In this document: positions 1 through 5,145 of the stretch, piece by piece
How the letters are laid out: each line of letters opens with the position of its first letter
Numbering within the stretch: the first letter of the stretch is position 1
NCBI GenBank assembly: GCA_014377915.1
Contig: JACMOT010000453.1
Location: 1-5,145 of the forward strand
Direction: 5' to 3'
Origin: Tardiphaga sp.
GTDB taxonomy: Bacteria > Pseudomonadota > Alphaproteobacteria > Rhizobiales > Xanthobacteraceae
Length of the DNA: 5,145 nucleotides
Position numbers and translations under genes: made by a program
Notes under the pieces: model-generated
Databases searched by the model: none
Seen by the model: only the letters and a program-made list of their open reading frames with translations
Told to the model about the DNA's origin: nothing

Positions 1-243
1 GGTCGCGCCTATGACATCGCGGTCGGCCAGGTCGACATCGGCAATGCCGCCACGCCGATGACCGACCGCATGGTCAACGGCCCCGGCGTGATGCAGCCGG
101 ACGGCACCCAGAAGCAGGAGCCGCGCATGGACTCCAAGGCGGTCGGCGACGCCGTCGCCTACATGGCCGGCCTGCCGCTGGACGCCAACGTGCTGTTCAT
201 GACGGTGATGGCGACGAAGATGCCGTTCGTCGGGCGGGGCTGA
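1..243 (+). CDS. SDR-family NAD(P)-dependent oxidoreductase, C-terminal fragment
   Basis: Frame 1 is open from the first base to a TGA at 241-243 and gives the last 80 residues of a protein whose start lies outside the window. The fragment contains VDIGNAATPMT (residues 11-21) and ends in a DANVLFMTVMATKMPFVGRG tail. This matches the C-terminal part of small short-chain dehydrogenase/reductases (FabG-like, about 250 residues) common in rhizobia; DIGNAATPMT is the segment that follows the catalytic strand-helix and helps close over the nicotinamide. The Ser-Tyr-Lys catalytic residues and the Rossmann glycine motif would lie upstream, so substrate and cofactor cannot be read. By family it is a soluble cytoplasmic oxidoreductase. 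An ATG at 58 is internal and should not be taken as a start. The palindromic repeat that begins about 10 bp after the stop may serve as its 3' boundary. Confidence 0.85.
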   Translation, partial: GRAYDIAVGQVDIGNAATPMTDRMVNGPGVMQPDGTQKQEPRMDSKAVGDAVAYMAGLPLDANVLFMTVMATKMPFVGRG

Positions 244-253
244 AACCTGTCTT

Positions 254-374
254 GCCCCGGACGCGATGCAATACGAAGTATGGCTTCGCTGAGCCGAGGC
301 CACACCAGGCGACAGCGTCTGGTGCGGTCCCGGCTCTGCGAAGCGGCATAAGGATGCCGCATCGCGTCCGGGAC
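254..374. repeat. Long imperfect palindrome (REP-like intergenic element)
   Basis: Three nested inverted repeats can be read directly. The outer arms CCCGGACGCGATGC (256-269) and GCATCGCGTCCGGG (359-372) are a perfect 14-bp match. The middle arms GCTTCGCTGAGCCG (283-296) and CGGCTCTGCGAAGC (331-344) match at 13 of 14. The inner arms CACCAG (303-308) and CTGGTG (319-324) are perfect. As single-stranded DNA or RNA the whole 117-base unit could fold into one long interrupted stem. It starts about 10 bp after the SDR stop codon. The outer CCCGGACGCGATGC arm resembles palindromic repeats I recall from Bradyrhizobium and Rhodopseudomonas intergenic regions, which I could not check. It may act as a transcript end or an mRNA stabiliser, but there is no T-run, so it is not a classical intrinsic terminator. 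Confidence 0.75.
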
Positions 375-450
375 ACGTAATTGCGCGCGGGCCTTTCCAG
401 GCCACGGCGAGGTCACGGGAAGTTGGCTCGCCAGCTTTCCCCTTAGCTGA

Positions 451-521
451 GCGACGCGGCAATCCAGAGGGTTAAAAAGAAAACACGGGATTGCTTCGTC
501 GCAAGCGCTCCTCGCAATGAC
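451..521. repeat. Second palindromic repeat (GGATTGCTTCGTCGC type)
   Basis: GCGACGCGGCAATCC (451-465) and GGATTGCTTCGTCGC (488-502) are inverted copies with 13 of 15 matches around an A-rich 22-base loop (466-487). A third, shorter copy of the arm in the first orientation lies at 514-519 (GCAATG in CTCGCAATGACGG). The GGATTGCTTCGTCGC...CTCCTCGCAATGACG string is of a type I know as a widely scattered intergenic repeat in alphaproteobacteria and some other phyla. Its last bases contain the ATG at 517 that opens the longest reading frame of the next gene, which argues that this ATG is not the real start. It is unrelated in sequence to the palindrome at 254-374. Confidence 0.65.
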
Positions 522-585
522 GGCCGGCACCGACATTGCATGGCCTCCATCGCCCCGGCATTATCGCCATGGCTTCGGGGGATTC

Positions 586-1839
586 ATGCTGCAACTGCAA
601 TCGGCGTTTGGCGTGCTCGCGCTGCTTGGCATCGCCTGGGCGTTTGGCGAAAATCGCCGCGCAGTCTCTCTCAGGCAAGCCGCGATCGGTCTCGCCGCTA
701 CTTTGCTCACCGCCATCATCCTGCTGAAGCTGCCGGTCGTCGCGCATGGCTTTGGTACGATCAATGACGTCGTCGGCCTGATCGCCGCGGCCTCGCGCGC
801 CGGCACTTCCTTCGTGTTCGGCTATCTCGGCGGCGCCGCGCTGCCATTCGACCTCAAGGCGCCCGGCGCCGATTTCGTGCTCGCGCTGCAGGCGCTGCCG
901 GTGGTGCTGGTGATCAGCGTGCTGACCACGCTGCTGTTTCACTGGGGCATCCTGCCGCCCATCGTGCGCGGCATGGCCTGGCTACTTGAGCGCACGCTCG
1001 GCGTCGGCGGCGCCGTTGGGCTATCGACCGCCGCCAACATCTTCCTCGGCATGGTCGAGGCGCCGCTGTTCATCCGGCCCTATCTGAAGCAGTTGACGCG
1101 CAGCGAATTGTTCCTGGTGATGACCGGCGGCATGGCCGGCATCGCCGGCACCGTGCTGGTGCTGTATGCGACCTTCCTGTCGCCGCTGATTCCCGATGCA
1201 TCCGCGCATTTCGTCATCGCGTCGGTGCTGTCGGCGCCGGCCGCGATTCTCGTCAGCCTGATCATGCTGCCGGAAACCGAACCCCGCCGCACCGGCGGCA
1301 CGCTGGCCGATCCGGAAACCCAGGCGACCAGCACCATGGACGCCATCGTCAGGGGTACCAGCGCCGGCATTGTCCTGCTGGTCAACATCGTCGCCCTGCT
1401 GCTGGTGCTGGTGGCGTTGATGTACCTCGTCAACGCCGTGCTCGGCGCGCTGCCGATGATCGGCGGCGCCTCGATCTCGCTGCAGCGCCTGCTCGGCTAC
1501 GCCATGGCGCCGGTGTGTTGGCTGATGGGCCTGCCATGGGATCAGGCGCTGACCGCTGGCGCCCTGATGGGCGTCAAGACGGTGCTCAACGAGTTGATCG
1601 CCTATCTGCAATTCGCCGGGCTGCCACCCGACACGCTCGACCCGCGCTCGCGGCTGATCATGCTGTATGCGCTATGCGGCTTTGCCAATTTCGCCAGCCT
1701 CGGCATCATGATCGGCGGCCTCGGCACCATGGCGCCGGAGCGCCGCGACGAGATCAACGCGCTGGGACTGAAGTCGATCGTCTCGGGCACGCTGACAACC
1801 TGCCTGATGGGCGCGGTCGTCGGCCTGCTTACGCCTTGA
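586..1839 (+). CDS. Concentrative nucleoside transporter (CNT/NupC family), cation:nucleoside symporter
   Basis: The product is an inner-membrane symporter of 417 residues, a normal CNT length, and should use an ion gradient to import nucleosides. Visible features, numbered from the ATG at 586: hydrophobic helices from residue 6 onward; GTSFVFGYLGG at 73-83; NIFLGMVEAPLFIRPYL at 151-167, the first re-entrant-loop motif; VLNELIAYL at 333-341, with Asn335 and Glu336; and YALCGFANFASLGIMIGGLG at 361-380, with Phe366, Asn368 and Ser371. In structurally studied CNTs the matching Glu, Asn, Phe and Ser positions bind ribose and base. The usual GQTE reads GMVE here (Met156, Val157, Glu158), so the base-contacting Gln and Thr are missing while Glu is kept. 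The start at 586 is preferred because GGGGGA (577-582) precedes it, the first helix follows at once, and the alternative ATG at 517 lies inside a repeat. The 3' end overlaps the convergent cupin gene by 11 bp. No adjacent nucleoside-catabolism gene is visible, so the substrate is open. Confidence 0.9.
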   Translation: MLQLQSAFGVLALLGIAWAFGENRRAVSLRQAAIGLAATLLTAIILLKLPVVAHGFGTINDVVGLIAAASRAGTSFVFGYLGGAALPFDLKAPGADFVLALQALPVVLVISVLTTLLFHWGILPPIVRGMAWLLERTLGVGGAVGLSTAANIFLGMVEAPLFIRPYLKQLTRSELFLVMTGGMAGIAGTVLVLYATFLSPLIPDASAHFVIASVLSAPAAILVSLIMLPETEPRRTGGTLADPETQATSTMDAIVRGTSAGIVLLVNIVALLLVLVALMYLVNAVLGALPMIGGASISLQRLLGYAMAPVCWLMGLPWDQALTAGALMGVKTVLNELIAYLQFAGLPPDTLDPRSRLIMLYALCGFANFASLGIMIGGLGTMAPERRDEINALGLKSIVSGTLTTCLMGAVVGLLTP

Positions 1840-2335
1840 CCTCGACGGTCCGGAACTGCGCCGGCAGAATCACTTCCAGCAATTCGCAATTGTCGGAGTA
1901 ATCGCGGATCAGATGCTTGACCCGCGGCGGCTGGGTCCAGCAACTGCCCTGCCGCATCACGGTTTCACCTTCGCCGTCGATATAGGTCTTCACCCAGCCG
2001 TTCAGCACATAGATCATCTGGAATTCGGCATCATGATAGTGAAGCTTGGAGACCTCCGCCGGATCGCATTCGCCGACCAGCCGGATTACATGCGCCTGCG
2101 CCAGTCCGGCGGTGGCCTCGGCGATCCCGAGATCGCGGTATTTCGCATAGGCACGAAGGCCGTCGGCGGCGAAATCCTCTTCGCGGTAGTGGCTGATGGC
2201 AATGCGCTGCCGACGACGTGCGGGCTTGGCGCTCGCGGCCGGTCTTGCGGCGGTGGCTTTGGCGATCGGCTTGCGCGTGGCCGGTTTCGGCGCGGCGGCT
2301 TTGCCAGCCCTCGATGCAACCAATCGCTTCGCCAT
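1829..2335 (-). CDS. Small cupin-domain protein with basic Ala/Lys/Pro-rich N-terminal tail
   Basis: The 168-residue product has two parts. Residues 1-44 are a low-complexity basic tail of Lys, Arg, Ala and Pro with no acidic residue. Residues 45-168 form a single cupin beta-barrel. Cupin motif 1 is read at 99-113 (H99-Y-H101, then E104 and Q106, ending at G113). Motif 2 is at 130-141 (G130, PP at 136-137, H141). His99, His101 and His141, with Glu104 or Gln106, are the expected metal ligands. Related short rhizobial cupins, as I remember them, begin near RRKRIAIS, so the core is a known family of unknown substrate and the tail is the addition. No signal peptide is seen; it is probably cytoplasmic. 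The only ATG before the barrel is at 2335, with a modest GGGA upstream. A 7-bp inverted repeat lies 21-45 bp upstream of the start. Whether it acts as an enzyme, sensor or DNA-associated protein cannot be told. Confidence 0.82.
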   Translation of the reverse strand: MAKRLVASRAGKAAAPKPATRKPIAKATAARPAASAKPARRRQRIAISHYREEDFAADGLRAYAKYRDLGIAEATAGLAQAHVIRLVGECDPAEVSKLHYHDAEFQMIYVLNGWVKTYIDGEGETVMRQGSCWTQPPRVKHLIRDYSDNCELLEVILPAQFRTVEVKA

Positions 2336-2597
2336 GCGCTTATTCCCATTCCGCAGCGCGATGCCGGATGCCGATCGCGCATGGCCTCAAGCGTAGCCGT
2401 AGTTCATGAGCGCAGCAATTGGTCCGGAGCATTGCGCCCTGCGACACCGCGCAACCGCCGGGCATGCCGAAGCGATCTACCTTGCGGTGCAACAACAGCC
2501 ATTTTGCAATCGCAGACTCAACCTGAACTTGCACGTCGTTCAAAGCTCGGACATCATCCCTCATCTGGTTGTCGCCGACGAGTACATGGGTGCACCA
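2336..2597. other. Divergent spacer between the cupin gene and the DUF3616 gene
   Basis: These 262 bp must hold the start signals of both flanking genes. A perfect 7-bp inverted repeat lies near the cupin start (separate entry). For the rightward gene, TTGCAC (2529-2534) and CATCAT (2552-2557) are 17 bp apart, a weak sigma-70-like pair and only a guess. The reading frame of the DUF3616 gene stays open back to an ATG at 2406, but those 64 codons show no family likeness or export signal, so I treat them as non-coding. I see no RNA gene or longer repeat. Confidence 0.5.
2356..2380. promoter_or_regulatory. Candidate operator: perfect 7-bp inverted repeat upstream of the cupin gene
   Basis: GCGCGAT (2356-2362) and ATCGCGC (2374-2380) are exact inverted copies separated by 11 bases. 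The site lies 21-45 bp upstream of the cupin start codon on the minus strand, where a repressor or activator dimer could act, or where a leader hairpin could form. In GC-rich DNA a 7-bp match can arise by chance, and no named regulator motif fits, so this is positional inference. Confidence 0.3.
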
Positions 2598-3737
2598 ATG
2601 AACCGATCGCAGCCCGCGGTGTATCGCAGCCTTTCCACGAACAGTCCCGACAGCGGCATCGGCCGCACGTTCAGGGGCGCACTTCCCCGACTGATTGTCG
2701 CCGTGGCGTGTCTGCTGGCCATCCATCCGGCCTCGGTCGCAGCTCGGGACGCAGCGACGTGGAAGGTCCATGGAAAACTTCTCGGCAAGGCCGAGCCATC
2801 ATCGGAGGTGGAAAAATCGACCGATGTCAGCGGCATTGCCTGCGATCGCGACGTGACTTTTCCACGGATTTGCATCGTTGCCGATGACGAGACGCAGGGC
2901 GCGCAGATTGTCGTGCTCGGCGACGGCAAGCTGGTCGCCGGCGATTTCATCAAACTGACCGATACGCAATACCGCGGCAAGCCGCTGGAGCTCGATGCCG
3001 AAGCCGTCGCCTTTGAGGATGGCAGCTTCTATGTGGTCGGCTCGCATGGAAGAGCACGTCACGAACCCGATCAGGCGAAAGAAGCGAAGGTCAACGCCAG
3101 GGCCGCGGCGACAAGGCAGATTTTTCGTATCACGCTCCGCGCTGCCGCCGTCGACATGCAGACCGGCAAATTGCGCGGCAAGGCCGACGTCCAGCCATCC
3201 AGCCTGACGGCTGTGTTGCAGTCCCAGCCCGAGATTGCCCGCGCCTATGATCAGGCGCTTGCCGACAACGGCTTGACGATCGAGGGCCTCGCGGTGCGCG
3301 ACCGGCGGCTATATATCGGGATGCGCGGGCCGGTCCTCGGATCGGATGCCGCGATCTTGTCGGTCGCCGCGCCGGCCGTGTTTGAAGGGCAACCGGCCGA
3401 TCCAAAGCTGCATCGCCTGGCGCTGCAGAACGACACGCTCGGCAACCCACGAGGCGTTCGTGACCTCGCCCGATACGGCAACGGTTTTCTGGTGCTGGCC
3501 GGGCCGGTCAACGATCCACCCGAAGGGACCAAAATCAAGACCGGCGATTACTCCATCTATTCATGGGATGGCGAAAACCGTTTGAATCGACTGGTCGATC
3601 TCGAGGGCTACGGCAAAAAAGTGAAGCCGGAGGCGCTGTTGCCGCTCGACGGGGACGATCAGCGCATGCGCGTGCTGCTGATGTTCGACGGCCCCACAAA
3701 GGGAGCGCCGCGGCCCATCACCGTGAAGCTCAACTAG
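2598..3737 (+). CDS. Exported DUF3616-domain protein of unknown function
   Basis: With the ATG at 2598 the product is 379 residues. A Sec-type signal is visible: a long basic N-region, a hydrophobic core LIVAVACLLAIHPASVA (32-48), and a likely cleavage just after it (SVA or VAA), so the mature protein should be periplasmic. The mature part carries repeated blade-like motifs typical of DUF3616: LDAEAVAF (132-139) with VGSHGR (147-152), EGLAVR (229-234) with LYIGMRGP (238-245), FLVLAGP (297-303), YSWDG (321-325) and KPEALL (343-348). This EG(L/V)A and RGP pattern suggests a beta-propeller-like fold; no enzyme motif is recognised and no role is established. The frame remains open upstream to 2406, and an ATG at 2586 is an equal alternative start; GGGTG (2588-2592) slightly favours 2598. 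It appears to be monocistronic: it is divergent from the cupin gene and convergent with usg. Confidence 0.8.
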   Translation: MNRSQPAVYRSLSTNSPDSGIGRTFRGALPRLIVAVACLLAIHPASVAARDAATWKVHGKLLGKAEPSSEVEKSTDVSGIACDRDVTFPRICIVADDETQGAQIVVLGDGKLVAGDFIKLTDTQYRGKPLELDAEAVAFEDGSFYVVGSHGRARHEPDQAKEAKVNARAAATRQIFRITLRAAAVDMQTGKLRGKADVQPSSLTAVLQSQPEIARAYDQALADNGLTIEGLAVRDRRLYIGMRGPVLGSDAAILSVAAPAVFEGQPADPKLHRLALQNDTLGNPRGVRDLARYGNGFLVLAGPVNDPPEGTKIKTGDYSIYSWDGENRLNRLVDLEGYGKKVKPEALLPLDGDDQRMRVLLMFDGPTKGAPRPITVKLN

Positions 3738-3767
3738 CCGGACTGCTTCCGCGCAACACCGCCATCT

Positions 3768-3803
3768 GGCCACGCCGCATCGGAACGAGGCGCGGCGACG
3801 GCC
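3768..3803. terminator. GC-rich hairpin between convergent genes, possible bidirectional terminator
   Basis: CGCCGC (3773-3778) pairs with GCGGCG (3792-3797), and after a small internal loop GGCC (3768-3771) pairs with GGCC (3800-3803). The hairpin loop is 13 bases. It lies 30 bp after the DUF3616 stop and about 50 bp after the usg stop on the other strand, the expected place for a shared transcript end. No T-run follows on either strand, so intrinsic termination is uncertain. The remainder of 3738-3854 shows nothing else. Confidence 0.35.
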
Positions 3804-3854
3804 CTAGCCTGCCGGCGAAACCGTCGATCACCCCACCCGTGCTTCCCGAGACTT

Positions 3855-4139
3855 TCAATGCAGCCGGAACACGCCGTCGATGGCGCGCAATTCGGCCGGC
3901 TTGATCAGCTTGGAATGCGCGACCGTGACGGAAAACAGCGGCCCATCGAGCGATTTTTCCCAGAACGCCAGAAAATCCTTCAACGCGGGAAATTTCGGGA
4001 ACAGGTCGTAATCCTGCCAGAGATAGCTTTGCAGCAAAGAGGGATGATCCGGCATCCGGTAAAAAATCTGCGCCGTCGTCAGCCCGTAGCCAAGCACCTG
4101 CTTCCTGAAATCGTCAGAAACCGCACTTCTCGAGACCAT
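3855..4139 (-). CDS. usg: Usg family protein
   Basis: The 94-residue product matches the small Usg family of alphaproteobacteria along its whole length. Key blocks are YGLTTAQIFYRMPDHPSLLQ (18-37), WQDYDLFPKFP (41-51) and the C-terminal KLIKPAELRAIDGVFRLH (77-94). Usg was named from a gene upstream of trpF in Caulobacter and is often annotated as a probable subunit of phosphoribosylanthranilate isomerase; its biochemical role is, as far as I know, not demonstrated. No tryptophan gene lies nearby here. The frame is open further upstream to 4283, but the ATG at 4139 is chosen: GGAGG ends 5 bases before it, and family similarity begins right after it, whereas the 48 extra upstream residues look like translated non-coding DNA. 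It is divergent from groES across 418 bp and convergent with the DUF3616 gene. Soluble, with no signal peptide or membrane segment. Confidence 0.88.
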   Translation of the reverse strand: MVSRSAVSDDFRKQVLGYGLTTAQIFYRMPDHPSLLQSYLWQDYDLFPKFPALKDFLAFWEKSLDGPLFSVTVAHSKLIKPAELRAIDGVFRLH

Positions 4140-4336
4140 GCCAACCTCCATGGACAGAGCGCATTCGGCACAAGTGGCTAACGGTTGATGTCGAATACGT
4201 TCTTCGCTCCTTTGACCGCGCTGTCTTGCCGCGAACCGGATTCCACTTCGCCATGACGACGCGATGTATGAATTGTGACGCAAGCAACCCGCCCATCACA
4301 AGCTTAAAAGTTTAACAATGTGTTGAAAGGTCAGCG

Positions 4337-4363
4337 TTGGCAGCGGCTTACCGCAAGTGCTAA
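4337..4363. promoter_or_regulatory. CIRCE-like element 1 (distal), degenerate
   Basis: TTGGCAGCG, 9 bases, then AAGTGCTAA. Compared with the HrcA operator CIRCE (TTAGCACTC-N9-GAGTGCTAA), the right half matches at 8 of 9 and the left at 5 of 9, with exact 9-9-9 spacing. It lies 195 bp upstream of groES, far from the candidate promoters, so it may be a decayed or auxiliary copy. It shares the 11-base string GCGTTGGCAGC (4334-4344) with element 2 (4399-4409). Confidence 0.4.
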
Positions 4364-4401
4364 CAGGGCGTGCCGGGGCCGATTAACCATCATTCCCGGC
4401 G

Positions 4402-4428
4402 TTGGCAGCCGTCATATTGGAGTGCCAA
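4402..4428. promoter_or_regulatory. CIRCE-like element 2, best inverted repeat
   Basis: TTGGCAGCC, 9 bases (4411-4419), then GAGTGCCAA. The arms are inverted copies at 7 of 9 positions, and the outer TTGGCA/TGCCAA is perfect. Against the CIRCE consensus the right half matches at 8 of 9 and the left at 6 of 9. CIRCE is the binding site of the heat-shock repressor HrcA and is typical of groE operons, which fits this position. It ends 17 bp before the -35 of the candidate RpoH promoter. HrcA itself is not encoded in the window. Confidence 0.6.
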
Positions 4429-4445
4429 AAATTCTGCTAGAAGGG

Positions 4446-4474
4446 CTTGCCGAGCGGGAACGTTCGGCCTATCT
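4446..4474 (+). promoter_or_regulatory. Candidate RpoH (sigma-32) heat-shock promoter for groESL
   Basis: CTTGCC (4446-4451) and CCTATCT (4468-4474) are separated by 16 bases. CTTG with a CCTAT-type -10 is the form described for alphaproteobacterial RpoH promoters, and groESL is a classic RpoH target. Transcription would begin near 4481, leaving a leader of roughly 75 bases that would contain CIRCE-like element 3. A different start using TTGTCG (4496-4501) and TCTAAA or TAAATA (4519-4526) is possible but weaker. Confidence 0.45.
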
Positions 4475-4488
4475 CCGGACCAGTCGGG

Positions 4489-4515
4489 CTGGCACTTGTC
4501 GGCATCGACTGCCAA
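4489..4515. promoter_or_regulatory. CIRCE-like element 3, proximal to groES
   Basis: CTGGCACTT, 9 bases (4498-4506), then GACTGCCAA. The arms are inverted copies at 6 of 9; against the CIRCE consensus the left half matches at 6 of 9 and the right at 7 of 9. It lies 42 bp before groES, just downstream of the start expected from the RpoH promoter, and overlaps the weaker sigma-70-like -35. Either position would suit repression. The string TGCCAAAATTCT at its right edge is repeated next to element 2 with one extra A. Confidence 0.5.
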
Positions 4516-4557
4516 AATTCTAAATATCGAACATCTTCAGAAACTTAGGAGGACTGC

Positions 4558-5145
<588 letters not shown>

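Noticed and set aside
472..942. Long minus-strand frames opposite the transporter (also 1021-1611), rich in Gln, Arg, His and Asp
   Set aside because: They are mirror frames of a GC-rich membrane-protein gene; their composition is typical of antisense translation and no family is recognised.
1913..2887. Plus-strand frame of 324 codons crossing the cupin gene and the start of the DUF3616 gene
   Set aside because: It overlaps two well-supported genes in other frames and shows no domain.
4140..4283. N-terminal extension of Usg to 142 residues
   Set aside because: GGAGG five bases before the ATG at 4139, with family similarity starting there, marks the true start; the extension has no recognisable content.
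4273..4301. TTGTGA...TCACAA inverted repeat suggesting a CRP/FNR-type site
   Set aside because: The arms are 17 bases apart, whereas CRP/FNR-type sites have 4-6 bases between half-sites. A 6-bp match at this spacing is plausible by chance.
4490..4504. TGGCAC...GGCA resembling a sigma-54 -24/-12 promoter upstream of groES, as known for the NifA-controlled groESL copy of Bradyrhizobium
   Set aside because: The GG and GC dinucleotides are one base too close for sigma-54, and the segment is better explained as part of a CIRCE-like inverted repeat.
4320..4523. Open frame of 67 codons (GTG start) in the groES control region
   Set aside because: It has no ribosome site or recognisable family, and it runs through the promoter and all three CIRCE-like sites.

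Overview
The window reads as chromosomal DNA of a GC-rich alphaproteobacterium, most likely Bradyrhizobium, Rhodopseudomonas or a close relative (Nitrobacteraceae). The clues are the Usg protein (an alphaproteobacterial family), a groES with a Lys/Ala tail, the style of the SDR and cupin proteins, and two kinds of palindromic intergenic repeat of the sort common in these genomes. The assignment rests on remembered protein families, not on a search.

Layout, left to right: (1) the 3' end of an SDR-family oxidoreductase gene (1-243, +). (2) A 342-bp gene-free stretch filled largely by two palindromic repeat structures (254-374 and 451-521). (3) A complete concentrative nucleoside transporter gene (586-1839, +). 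(4) A convergent small cupin gene with a basic Ala/Lys/Pro-rich tail (1829-2335, -), whose 3' end overlaps the transporter gene by 11 bp. (5) A 262-bp divergent spacer. (6) A secreted DUF3616-family protein gene (2598-3737, +). (7) A short convergent spacer with a GC-rich hairpin. (8) usg (3855-4139, -). (9) A 418-bp divergent control region. (10) groES (4558-4875, +) and the first 75 codons of groEL (4919 to the window end, +).

The genes look like a series of mostly independent units; only groES-groEL is a clear operon. I see no phage, transposon, CRISPR, defence or biosynthetic cluster. The most informative part is the groESL control region. It holds three 27-bp elements with the 9-9-9 geometry of the HrcA operator CIRCE, all diverged from consensus, around a good candidate heat-shock sigma factor (RpoH) promoter. 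This suggests that repressor and alternative-sigma control may be combined on one chaperonin operon. Other points are start-site corrections for four genes, a transporter whose nucleobase-contact Gln-Thr pair is replaced by Met-Val, and a cupin with a histone-H1-like tail. Nothing here amounts to an undescribed multi-gene system.
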